From: CAVRAZ01 sp963719135
Lineage (GTDB): Bacteria; Pseudomonadota; Gammaproteobacteria; DSM-19610
Direction of reading: 5' to 3'
Assembly (NCBI GenBank): GCA_963719135.1
Contig: CAVRAZ010000013.1
Span: 62,001-126,000, forward strand
Length of the DNA: 64,000 bases
Positions 8,218 through 16,817 of this stretch are shown here, one piece after another. A program made the translations under genes and the position numbers. Position 1 is the stretch's first letter. The number at the start of each line of letters is the position of its first letter. The notes beneath the pieces were generated by a model, which did no database searches, was not told where the DNA came from, and was given only the letters and a program-made list of their open reading frames with translations.

Positions 8218-8301
8218 GGCGGAATTCGGCCGTTCATCGGTACATGGTGCACGAAATCGCCGTCTTAGGAAATTACTTGAAGCACCGCTATTACAAGGCA
8301 T

Positions 8302-9243
8302 ATGACAGCGTTCGACGACAGGGCGGGACACTGGTACACACGGCGCGACGGGGTCGTGCGCGGGCCGTTTCCACGCGGTCAGATCAGCCGCTACATACTC
8401 CTCGGGCGCATTCGCGAGAATGACGAAGTGCGCTTCGAGTACGGCGACTGGAAACCCGTCGCCCAGTGCGCCGATCTGATTCCCGACGTCATGAAGCTAC
8501 CGCCGACCGAAGAGAATCTGCAAAAGCTGCTGATGGCGCGGATGCGCGAAGACGAACGCCGGCCCGGTACGCGGCGCGAGGACAAGGCGTCTGCGATCGA
8601 ACCGCCGGTCGAACGCCGCTACCGCGAAGACCGGCGTCAGGACGAGCCCGAATTGTTCCAGCGCCGTCGCGTTCTGAAACAGGAAATCACCGACGGTCTG
8701 GCTGAACCTCCGCCCGATTACCGCTACCCGGTGTTGATTACCCTGGTCGTGTTGCTGGGGTTCGGTGTCAGCTACTGGCTCGACCGTCCCGCCGCCCAGG
8801 TCGATGCGCCGGACTGTCGCGCGTTGCCGCGCGCCGGCGTCAACTGGGACAACTGCCGCTTCACCGGCGTGCGCGCGACCGGCACGGACCTGCGCGGCGC
8901 ATCGATCCGCAACGCGCACCTCGAAGGCGGTCTGATGGCGGGCAGCCGGCTGGCGAACGCGCGCCTCGACTATACCAGCCTGGCCGGCGCCATCCTGAGC
9001 GACGCCGACCTGTCCAATGCCATCCTCGTCGGCAGCGATCTGAGCAACGCCGATCTCAGCCGGGCGAAGTTCGTCGGCGCCGATCTTTCCTACGCCAACC
9101 TCGGCAACGCCGTGCTGGAGGGCGCGCACTTCGACGGCGCCAGACTCGATCACGCGATCTGGGTCGACCACCGTGAATGCGCCCCGGGGTCCTTGGGGCG
9201 CTGTGTACCGCTGGACGAACCGCGGCGGTTGTCGGGTCCGTGA
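8302..9243 (+). CDS. GYF-like domain, membrane helix and pentapeptide-repeat protein
   Basis: A 313-residue protein in three parts. Residues about 8-55 (HWYTRRDGVVRGPFPRGQIS) resemble the bacterial GYF_2-type domain. A charged linker leads to one membrane helix at about 143-160 (YPVLITLVVLLGFGVSYWL). The rest holds about a dozen pentapeptide repeats of A(D/N)LxX type (about 195-285; for example ADLSNAILVGSDLSNADLS), expected to form a right-handed quadrilateral beta-helix, probably periplasmic. The gene is divergent from fliK across 84 bases. Function unknown; a flagellar link is only positional. Confidence 0.8.
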   Translation: MTAFDDRAGHWYTRRDGVVRGPFPRGQISRYILLGRIRENDEVRFEYGDWKPVAQCADLIPDVMKLPPTEENLQKLLMARMREDERRPGTRREDKASAIEPPVERRYREDRRQDEPELFQRRRVLKQEITDGLAEPPPDYRYPVLITLVVLLGFGVSYWLDRPAAQVDAPDCRALPRAGVNWDNCRFTGVRATGTDLRGASIRNAHLEGGLMAGSRLANARLDYTSLAGAILSDADLSNAILVGSDLSNADLSRAKFVGADLSYANLGNAVLEGAHFDGARLDHAIWVDHRECAPGSLGRCVPLDEPRRLSGP

Positions 9244-9281
9244 CGGTGTGAGATGGTCGCGAACTCGCGACGACATCCAAT

Positions 9282-9558
9282 CACAAGGACGCGAAGTGAA
9301 AATCCCCTTTAACCACAAAGTGCACCAAGGACACGAAGAAGAAAGTTCTTTGTTGGCGGCATTCGCGGAGTTCGATGGGAAGGGCGCCACGATTGGCCGC
9401 CACCAAACCCGGCACGTCCGTCGTACAGGCTGCACCTGCCGGATGTGCGCCTCGGCGAACCCGTCCGCACGCCTCAGTGTCTCTTGGTCATGGTTGCCTT
9501 TGTGCTCTTTGTGCTCTTTGTGCTCGTTGTGGTTATAGGGTGTTTTCCCTTCGCGTCC
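9282..9558. repeat. Inverted-arm repeat element 3
   Basis: The left arm (about 9282-9340) contains AAGGACGCGAAG and TTTAACCACAAAGTGCACCA. The right arm (about 9497-9558) contains three tandem TTTGTGCTC units, then GTTGTGGTTATAGGG and CCCTTCGCGTCC. It sits between the convergent ends of the pentapeptide gene (9243) and amrA (9576) and fills the gap. No gene is visible in the interior. Confidence 0.8.
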
Positions 9559-9575
9559 CCAGCGGTTCATAACGA

Positions 9576-10133
9576 TTACCCACCAAAGGACTCAGTCTCG
9601 TAGCGCCAGATCTTCAACGTGGCCGACCAGTAGTTCGGCGGCAGCCCCGCCTTCTGTTTCAGATGGCTGAGGAACTCAGCCGGTTCCGGCAGCGATGTCC
9701 AGACCGACGGCAGAAAGGTTCCGCGCAGATCGCCTTCCTGAAGTATCAGTCCGTCGATGCCCGATCTTAGTCCGGACAGCAGATCGGTTTCGGAGTCGAA
9801 CGCAACGGGCTCCGGCGCGGACAATACGGAGATATGCAGCGTCAGTCCGTCCCATTCGCCGGCGCGCAACGGTGTAAAGCGCGGGTCGCGGAACGCCGCG
9901 GCGAAGGCGTTGGCCGCCACGTCGGTCACCAGCGAACGCCGGGCCTCGAGGCTGCCGATGCATCCGCGCAACTGTTCGTTCCTGTGCAGGGTGACGAAAC
10001 TGGCGCGCGGCATCAGAAGGGTTCCGGAATACCCGTCCGGTTCCGGTGCAAAGGCGCGGCCCGTGCGCAGACCCTGGCGGATCGATTCCCGCGCCACGGC
10101 GCCGAGCGTTTCGCGGTCGGTGGAGTGCAGCAC
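9576..10133 (-). CDS. amrA: AmmeMemoRadiSam system protein A (AMMECR1 domain)
   Basis: A 185-residue AMMECR1-family protein. The family signature is seen in RNEQLRGCIGSLEARRSL (about residues 51-68), followed by AFRDPRFTPLRAGEWDGLTL and a C-terminal LPEPAEFLSHLKQKAGL. It belongs with the Memo-like and radical SAM proteins encoded next door. Together these define the AmmeMemoRadiSam group, whose reaction was long unknown. The start is GTG at 10133, two bases after the amrB stop; no better ATG is close. The two genes form an operon. Confidence 0.92.
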   Translation of the reverse strand: MLHSTDRETLGAVARESIRQGLRTGRAFAPEPDGYSGTLLMPRASFVTLHRNEQLRGCIGSLEARRSLVTDVAANAFAAAFRDPRFTPLRAGEWDGLTLHISVLSAPEPVAFDSETDLLSGLRSGIDGLILQEGDLRGTFLPSVWTSLPEPAEFLSHLKQKAGLPPNYWSATLKIWRYETESFGG

Positions 10134-10135
10134 GA

Positions 10136-10921
10136 TCAGCCGAACGCAAAGGCGCCGTATCCGACCACGCGCCCGCGGTCGCCCGCCGTGTCGCCGGAAT
10201 TGCGCAGGTCGAGGATATCGCCGGTCAGGTGATGCCGGCGCGCTGCCAGCAGAAGACCGCTGACGGGATTGCGGCCGCAGGCCTGTTCATAGCCGATGGC
10301 CCCCGGCTCCAGTGTCTCGATGGCGTGCGCCGTAGCCGAATCCAGGGCGCGCGCCGCGTCGTAATCGAGGTAGTGAGACAGATCGGAGGAGATGACGATG
10401 AGCGTTTCGTCGCCGCCCCAGAGTGTTTCGAGCACTTCGGCGACTTCCTCCGCACGGGCTTCGCCGACGACCAGCGGCACCACCGCGAAGGTGTCGAGCA
10501 GCGTCTGCAGAAAAGGCAGTTGAACCTCCAGGCTGTGCTCCTGTGCGTGCGCCTGGTCCAGCATCTGCACCTGCGGCAGCGCCAGGACGGCGTCGATCGC
10601 CGCGCGATCGACGGGCACGGTGCCCAGCGGCGTCGCGAAGCCGGTGGCGGCGGTGGCGGCGAGCCCGCGAAATGCCACGCGGTGCGCCGGGCCCAGCAAC
10701 ACGACGCGCCTGATCCGGTGACGCAGCGGCGCCATTTCCGCATAGGCGCGGGCGGCGATCGGCCCCGAATAAATGTAACCGGCGTGCGGCGCGATCAGCG
10801 CCTTGATCTCCCGCCCCGATGCGGACACGCCGGCCATCAGACCTTCGATCTGCCGCCGCAGCGCCCCGGGGTCGTCGGGATAGAACAAACCGGCCACAGC
10901 GGCTTCGCGAATCTGTTTCAT
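10136..10921 (-). CDS. amrB: AmmeMemoRadiSam system protein B (Memo-like)
   Basis: A 261-residue MEMO1-family protein. It starts MKQIREAAVAGLFYPDDPGALRRQI, given here as two runs (MKQIREAAVAG and LFYPDDPGALRRQI), and contains IAPHAGYIYSGPIAARAY, where the His coordinates metal in related dioxygenase-like folds. EHSLEVQLPFLQ and ISSDLSHYLDYDAA supply other conserved His and Asp residues. Related to class III extradiol dioxygenases. It is first in the amrB-amrA operon and divergent from amrS; 75 bases between the two starts must hold both promoters. Confidence 0.92.
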   Translation of the reverse strand: MKQIREAAVAGLFYPDDPGALRRQIEGLMAGVSASGREIKALIAPHAGYIYSGPIAARAYAEMAPLRHRIRRVVLLGPAHRVAFRGLAATAATGFATPLGTVPVDRAAIDAVLALPQVQMLDQAHAQEHSLEVQLPFLQTLLDTFAVVPLVVGEARAEEVAEVLETLWGGDETLIVISSDLSHYLDYDAARALDSATAHAIETLEPGAIGYEQACGRNPVSGLLLAARRHHLTGDILDLRNSGDTAGDRGRVVGYGAFAFG

Positions 10922-10996
10922 GACTTGAAAATCCCGTGTTGAATCCTAATTTATGTACATAGGTGCCCGGGTGGTAAATTTCAAGAGTGACGCAAG

Positions 10997-12103
10997 ATGA
11001 GCAGTAACGACAGTGTTCTGGACGACGCATTTTCATTTCCAACGAAATACTGGCACAGCGTCGACGACGGGCGGGTGCAGTGCGATCTCTGTCCACGGCT
11101 TTGCAAGATGCACGAAGGTCAGCGCGGGCTTTGTTTCGTGCGCGCCAACCACGGTGGAAAAGTGGTTTTGACCACCTATGGGCGCTCCAGTGGATTCTGC
11201 GTCGATCCGATCGAAAAGAAGCCCTTGAATCATTTCCTGCCCGGCACGCCGGTGCTGTCGTTCGGCACCGCCGGCTGCAATCTGGCGTGCAAATTCTGCC
11301 AGAACTGGGACATCAGCAAATCGCGCGAGACGGATACGCTGGCGGACCAGGCCACCCCGGAACAGATCGCCGAAGCGGCGCAGCGCCTGGGGTGCCGGTC
11401 GGTCGCCTTCACCTACAACGATCCCGTCATTTTTCACGAGTACGCCATCGATATCGCGCGAGCCTGCCATGCCCGCGATATCCGGACCGTCGCGGTGACA
11501 GCCGGTTACATATCGCCGGAACCGCGCAGGGAATTCTTCGCCTTCATGGACGCCGCCAACGTCGACCTCAAGGGATTTACCGACCGCTTCTACTGGAAGG
11601 TCTGCGGCGGCCACCTGCAGCCGGTGCTGGATACGCTGGAGTACCTGAAGCACGAAACCGCGGTCTGGTTCGAGCTGACCACGCTATTGATCCCGGGTGA
11701 GAACGACAGCGATGTCGAACTCAACGAAATGACCCGGTGGGTGGTCGAACACCTGGGCCCCGATGTGCCCATGCACTTCACCGCCTTCCACCCGGACTGG
11801 AAGATGCTGGGCACGCCGCCGACCCCACCGGCCACGCTGACGCGCGCGCGCCGCATCGCGCTCGATAACGGTGTGCGCTACGCCTATACCGGCAACGTGC
11901 ACGATGCGAACGGTGGCAGTACCTGGTGTCACGCCTGCGGGGAACTGCTGATCGAACGCGACTGGTACGTGCTGGGTGAATGGAACATCGACGCTTCGGC
12001 CCGTTGCGTGCATTGTGGCGCACGGGTGCCGGGTGTTTTCGAGGCGCGCGGCGGAACCTGGGGCGCGAAGCGCGTCCCCGTGCGGTTGTCAAAGCCGGCT
12101 TGA
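10997..12103 (+). CDS. amrS: AmmeMemoRadiSam system radical SAM enzyme
   Basis: A 368-residue radical SAM protein. The 4Fe-4S/SAM motif is CNLACKFCQNW (CxxxCxxC) at about residues 94-104. N-terminal CDLCPRLCKMHEGQRGLC and C-terminal Cys pairs (WCHACGE, CVHCGA) suggest additional metal sites, as in the pyruvate-formate-lyase-activase-like branch. It is divergently transcribed from amrB-amrA, so the three AmmeMemoRadiSam genes form one locus in two transcription units. The substrate is not evident from sequence. The ATG at 10997 gives the standard N-terminus. Confidence 0.93.
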   Translation: MSSNDSVLDDAFSFPTKYWHSVDDGRVQCDLCPRLCKMHEGQRGLCFVRANHGGKVVLTTYGRSSGFCVDPIEKKPLNHFLPGTPVLSFGTAGCNLACKFCQNWDISKSRETDTLADQATPEQIAEAAQRLGCRSVAFTYNDPVIFHEYAIDIARACHARDIRTVAVTAGYISPEPRREFFAFMDAANVDLKGFTDRFYWKVCGGHLQPVLDTLEYLKHETAVWFELTTLLIPGENDSDVELNEMTRWVVEHLGPDVPMHFTAFHPDWKMLGTPPTPPATLTRARRIALDNGVRYAYTGNVHDANGGSTWCHACGELLIERDWYVLGEWNIDASARCVHCGARVPGVFEARGGTWGAKRVPVRLSKPA

Positions 12104-12378
12104 GCAAAGCCTTTACGCCCGGGGCGCGACGGGCGTGAAACAGACGTTGCGCTGCAGACGGGAATTCCTGTCCACTTACCCCGTTGCGTCGCGTTGCAAT
12201 GAAAGTCCGTCGACGGAACGCTTGCAGCGTACGCGCGTTCCCGGCCAAGGTTTCGTTTGTGTCGCAGCGTTCCCGGAACACGCCATTGCAAAGCTTCTGC
12301 AACATATTTGTAATAATTCGGTCCGACCAGTTGTGATATTTTAGGTATTGCGTTGACTGAAAAAGAGGAGCCGCTGCC

Positions 12379-13020
12379 ATGAATGCTCGGATACCGCATG
12401 AGAGGGCTGGCTTGACGAACAAGATGATCGTCCTGTTTGCGTTGGCCATGCCAGGTTTGGTGCCGGCTGTCGGCTATCCGGAGTCGCCGCAGGCGACCGC
12501 AACGGACAAGAGGTCGGATGCGGTCAATGTCACCCTGGATACGAGTGCAGGAACCATCAGGTTGGCGCTTGACCCGATCGATGCGCCGGCGACCGTGGCC
12601 AACTTCGTCGAGTACGCGAAAGCCGGCTTTTACGAAGGCACGGTGTTCCATCGCGTGATCGCGGGTTTCATGATCCAGGGCGGCGGCTTCGACGAGCACG
12701 TGAAGCGTAAGGAGACGCGCGCGCCGATCCGCAACGAGGCCGACAACGGGTTGAAGAATCTCGCCGGCACGATCGCAATGGCGCGCACCGGCGATCCACA
12801 CTCCGCGACGTCGCAGTTCTTCATCAACACCGTCGACAACCCGGGTCTGGACTACACGTCGTCCACGCCGCAGGGCTGGGGCTATGCGGTCTTCGGCAAG
12901 GTGACCAGCGGCATGGATGTCGTGCACACGATCGAGCGGTCCAAGACGGGCGTGGTTGCGGGAATGCGCGATGTGCCGTTGCAAGCGGTGGTGATCCGCA
13001 AGGTGACGGTGGACAAGTGA
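12379..13020 (+). CDS. Exported cyclophilin-type peptidyl-prolyl isomerase
   Basis: A 213-residue protein. A hydrophobic segment at about residues 15-33 (KMIVLFALAMPGLVPAVG) acts as signal peptide, and a cyclophilin domain follows from about 52. Active-site motifs are visible: FYEGTVFHRVIAGFMIQGGG (Phe, His, Arg, Gln) and NLAGTIAMARTGDPHSATSQ. The domain resembles PpiA/PpiB, so periplasmic prolyl isomerisation is likely. AAAAGAGGAG lies before the ATG at 12379; an internal ATG at 12424 would give a shorter signal peptide. The gene appears monocistronic. Confidence 0.9.
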   Translation: MNARIPHERAGLTNKMIVLFALAMPGLVPAVGYPESPQATATDKRSDAVNVTLDTSAGTIRLALDPIDAPATVANFVEYAKAGFYEGTVFHRVIAGFMIQGGGFDEHVKRKETRAPIRNEADNGLKNLAGTIAMARTGDPHSATSQFFINTVDNPGLDYTSSTPQGWGYAVFGKVTSGMDVVHTIERSKTGVVAGMRDVPLQAVVIRKVTVDK

Positions 13021-13044
13021 CCGCCCCCTTTGTTGGTCTCGCAC

Positions 13045-13124
13045 CCGTAGGTATGGGCTGAGGAAACGAAGCCCAACACCACCCCTACGTTGGGCTTCGC
13101 ATTCGTTCAGCCCATTAACCTACC
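13045..13124. repeat. GTAGGT...GAAGCCCAAC palindromic intergenic repeat, copy 2
   Basis: A clear palindrome. GAAGCCCAAC (13069-13078) faces GTTGGGCTTC (about 13089-13098) around a short loop, flanked by CCCGTAGGTATGGGCTGAG on the left and CAGCCCATTAACCTACC on the right. It lies between the convergent cyclophilin and glgB genes and could form a strong hairpin in transcripts from either side. A separate short hairpin, GCCGGCCTCCGCCGGC then ATGACG, follows at about 13202-13223. Confidence 0.82.
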
Positions 13125-13225
13125 CAAGCTTGGATCACTGGCCCCGAATGCTCACCGATAGGGGCTGCAAGAAACGGGTCGGTGACAAGCGAAAATCAGA
13201 TGCCGGCCTCCGCCGGCATGACGAC

Positions 13226-15413
13226 CTAGCCAATCAACTTGAACACCACTCCCCCCAACGGCGGCAGAGTCACCGTAATCGACTGCGCCTGCCCCATCCA
13301 CGACACCGGTTCACTCACCGCTTCCGGCGGCACGTGCAGATTACTCCCGGCATAGTATTCCGAATCAGAATTCAACAGCAGCCGATACCGCCCGGGCTGC
13401 GGCACCCCGAGCCGGAACCCCTCGCGCGGCACCGGCGTGAAGTTCAGCGCCACCACGATGGTCTGGCTGTCGCCGAAGCGGGCATAGCTCAGCAGCGAGT
13501 TGGCGGCGTCGTTGCAGTCGATCCACTGGAATCCGGTGTGATCGAAGTCATTCCGATGCAGCGCGGTTTCGTTGCGGTGCAGGGCGTTCAGGTCTCTGAC
13601 CAGTTGCTGCATGCCCTTGTGACGCGGTTCTTCGGTCAGGCGCCAGTCGAGCGACGCATCGAAATTCCACTCGGCGTACTGGCCGAATTCGCCGCCCATG
13701 AACAGCAGCTTCTTGCCGGGGTAGGTGAACATGTACGTGTACAGCAGGCGCAGGTTGGCGAAGCGCTGCCAGCAATCGCCGGGCATCTTGTCCAGCATCG
13801 AGCCCTTGCCGTGTACCACTTCGTCGTGGGAGAAGGGCAGGACGAAGTTTTCGTTGAACGCGTAGAGCACGCCGAACGTGAGGTCGTTGTGGTGGTACTT
13901 GCGGTGCACAGGCTCCTTGCGCATGTAGAGCAGGGTGTCGTGCATCCAGCCCATGTTCCACTTCATGCTGAAGCCCAGGCCGCCGACCTCGACCGGGCGC
14001 GTCACCTGCGGCCAGGCGGTGGATTCCTCGGCGATGACGAAGGTCCCGGGCTGCTCGCGGTGGGTCACTTCGTTCAGATGGCGGAGGAACTGCAAGGCCT
14101 CCAGGTTTTCGCGGCCGCCGTACTGGTTCGGAATCCAGTCACCTTCATTGCGCGAGTAGTCGAGATAGAGCATGGATGCCACCGCATCCACGCGCAGGCC
14201 GTCGATGTGCATTTCCTCCAGCCAGTAGATAGCGCTGGCGATCAGGTAATTGCGGACCTCGTTGCGGCCGTAGTTGAAGATATAGCGTGCCCCAGTCGCG
14301 GTGTTCGCCGCGGCGCGGGTCGGCGTGTTCGTACAGGGCGGTGCCGTCGAAGCGGGCCAGCGCGGTCTCGTCCCTGGGGAAGTGGCCCGGAGCCCAGTCG
14401 AGGAGCACGCCGATGCCGTTGCGGTGGCAGTGGTCGACAAAATAGCGGAAGTCGTCCGGGGTGCCGAAACGACTGGTCGGCGCGAAATAGCCGGTCGTCT
14501 GGTAGCCCCAGGAAGCGTCCAGCGGATGTTCGGTGATCGGCAGCAGCTCGATGTGGGTGAACCCGAGCGGCTTGACGTAGTCGACGAGCTGGTGCGCCAG
14601 CGTGCGGTAGTCGAGGAACTGGCCCTGGCCGTCGCGCCGCCACGAGCCCAGGTGGACTTCATAGATCGACAGCGGCTGGTGCAGCCAGTCGCGGGTGCGG
14701 CGCGCAGTCATCCAGTCGTGGTCGGTCCACTCATGCCGGCGGTCCGCGCAGATCATTGCCGCGGTGCCCGGCCGGCGTTCGAAGCGCCGGCCGTAGGGGT
14801 CGGTCTTGACCAGAATGTGACCGCCGTGCGAGCGCAATTCGAATTTGTAGTAGCTGCGCTCGCCCAGGCCGGGGATGAACAGCTCCCACACGCCGCTGCC
14901 GCCGCGCGCCCGCATGGGGTGGCGGCGCCCGTCCCAGTGGTTCCAGTCGCCGATGACGCTGACGCGTTCGGCATTGGGCGCCCACACGCTGAAGCCGACG
15001 CCCGCGACGCCGTCGATCACGCGCGGGTGCGCGCCCAGGAAGCGGTAGGCATGAAGGTGGCGCCCCTCTCGAAACAGGTGCAGGTCAAGTTCACCGATGA
15101 GCGGCGGAAAGCAGTAGGGGTCGTAGTCGACCGATTCGATGCCGTATTCGTTGGTCCAGCGCAGGCGATAGCGTTCCGGTGCCGCCTGGGCAGGACCCTG
15201 CCACTCGAACAGGTCGATGCCGAGCAGACGCGCCAGGGGCGCACCGGTTTCCTCGATTGCGACTTCCGATGCCCCCGGAATGAAGGCGCGAACCCGGGCG
15301 GTGTCGCCGTCGACGTGGCGGCCCAGCACTTCGAACGGGTCGTGGTGCCGGGCTTGTATGATTCTTGCTATGGATTCGTTCGGCTCGATCGGTGAGGTAT
15401 TCGATTTTGTCAC
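13226..15413 (-). CDS. glgB: GlgB, 1,4-alpha-glucan branching enzyme, frameshifted in this sequence
   Basis: GlgB makes the alpha-1,6 branches of glycogen. The N-terminal half (15413 to about 14284) has the CBM48-type modules and start of the GH13 barrel (GFSVWAPNAERVSVIGDWN, YEVHLGSWRRDGQG, TEHPLDASWGYQTTGYF). The C-terminal half, in another frame, has IDGLRVDAVASMLYLDYSR with the nucleophile Asp, FVIAEES with the acid/base Glu, and LPFSHDEVVHGKGS. The break falls inside DWGT/IFNYGRNEV near 14281-14286, where removing one base from the TATA run restores a continuous frame. The full span is one base over a multiple of three and would encode about 728 residues, normal for GlgB. Confidence 0.9.
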
Positions 15414-15548
15414 GTCGGATCTGTCACGTTGAAAATTGATGTTAATCAGACTTCAAGACCATCCAGTAAATGTTACCATAAGCCCGGCCCGAGGGCCGCG
15501 TATTATATACGGCCCCGGGTCGAGGATTGGTGAGGAGAACAACGACAG

Positions 15549-16817
15549 ATGGCTATGACTCATTCGGCGCGCTTCGTCAGCCGGCTGACGCGGGATACGC
15601 TCGCTCTGATACTTGCCGGCGGGCGGGGCTCCCGTCTCAAGCAACTGACCCTGTGGCGCGCCAAGCCGGCGGTCCCGTTCGGGGGCAAGTTCCGGATCGT
15701 CGATTTTCCGTTGTCCAATTGCATGAATTCGGGGATTCGGCGGGTCGGTCTGTTGACGCAGTACAAGGCGCATTCCCTGATCCAGCACATCCAGCGGGGC
15801 TGGGGGTTTCTGCGCGGCGAATTCGGTGAGTTCGTCGAGCTGCTGCCCGCCCAGCAACGCATCGAATCGTCCTGGTACGCCGGTACCGCCGATGCGGTCT
15901 ATCAGAATCTGGATATCATCCGGATGCACGCACCGGCCTATGTACTGATCCTCGCCGGCGACCACATCTACAAGATGGACTACGGACCCATGATCGCCCA
16001 GCACGTCGAGCGCAAGGCGGACATGACCGTCGGCTGCATCGAGGTCGAGCTGGCGCGGGCCGGCGAATTCGGCGTAATGACGGTGGACGGCGACAGCCGG
16101 GTGGTCGAATTCAACGAAAAGTCGGCGCGCCCGCAACCCATGCCGGGCCGCGAGACCCACGCGCTGGCGTCGATGGGCATCTACGTGTTCAATACCGCGT
16201 TTCTGTTCGAACAACTGATCAAGGATGCCGACCACGCGGGGTCGTCCCACGATTTCGGCCACGACATCATTCCCTCGATCATCCGCCAATACCGGGTTTT
16301 CGCGTACCCGTTCCGCGACGTGCAGAGTGGGCGCCAGGCCTACTGGCGCGACGTCGGCACGGTGGACGCCTTCTGGGAGGCGAATCTCGAGCTGATCGGG
16401 GTGACGCCGGAACTGAACCTGTACGACGAGGACTGGCCGATCTGGACCTACCAGGAACAACTGCCGCCGGCGAAGTTCGTGTTCGATGACGACAACCGCC
16501 GCGGCATGGCGGTAGACTCGATGGTCTCGGGCGGCTGCGTCATTTCCGGCGCGATCGTTCGGCACTCGCTGCTTTTCTCGAACGTGAAGGTGCTCGATTA
16601 CGCGCTGTTGCAGGACGCGGTCGTGCTCCCCGGGGTGCGCATCGGACAGGGCGCGCGTATTCGCAGCGCGGTCGTCGACAAGGGCTGCCATATCCCGCCC
16701 GACACGGTGATCGGCGAGAATCCCGAAGAAGACGCCGCGCGCTTCTACGTCACCCCCGGCGGCATCGTGCTGGTCACGCCGGAGATGCTCGGCCAGGAGC
16801 TGCACTATGTCCGATAA
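15549..16817 (+). CDS. glgC: GlgC, glucose-1-phosphate adenylyltransferase
   Basis: A 422-residue ADP-glucose pyrophosphorylase. It has the nucleotidyltransferase motif LALILAGGRGSRLKQLT (about 20-36), then KPAVPFGGKFRIVDFPLSNC, WYAGTADAVYQN and DHIYKMDY, and a C-terminal left-handed beta-helix region. It makes ADP-glucose from glucose-1-phosphate and ATP, the committed step to glycogen. GTGAGGAGAA precedes the ATG at 15549. It is divergent from glgB across 135 bases that include a GC-rich hairpin around an AT-rich TATTATATA core. Its 3' end overlaps the GH57 gene by 11 bases. Confidence 0.96.
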   Translation: MAMTHSARFVSRLTRDTLALILAGGRGSRLKQLTLWRAKPAVPFGGKFRIVDFPLSNCMNSGIRRVGLLTQYKAHSLIQHIQRGWGFLRGEFGEFVELLPAQQRIESSWYAGTADAVYQNLDIIRMHAPAYVLILAGDHIYKMDYGPMIAQHVERKADMTVGCIEVELARAGEFGVMTVDGDSRVVEFNEKSARPQPMPGRETHALASMGIYVFNTAFLFEQLIKDADHAGSSHDFGHDIIPSIIRQYRVFAYPFRDVQSGRQAYWRDVGTVDAFWEANLELIGVTPELNLYDEDWPIWTYQEQLPPAKFVFDDDNRRGMAVDSMVSGGCVISGAIVRHSLLFSNVKVLDYALLQDAVVLPGVRIGQGARIRSAVVDKGCHIPPDTVIGENPEEDAARFYVTPGGIVLVTPEMLGQELHYVR

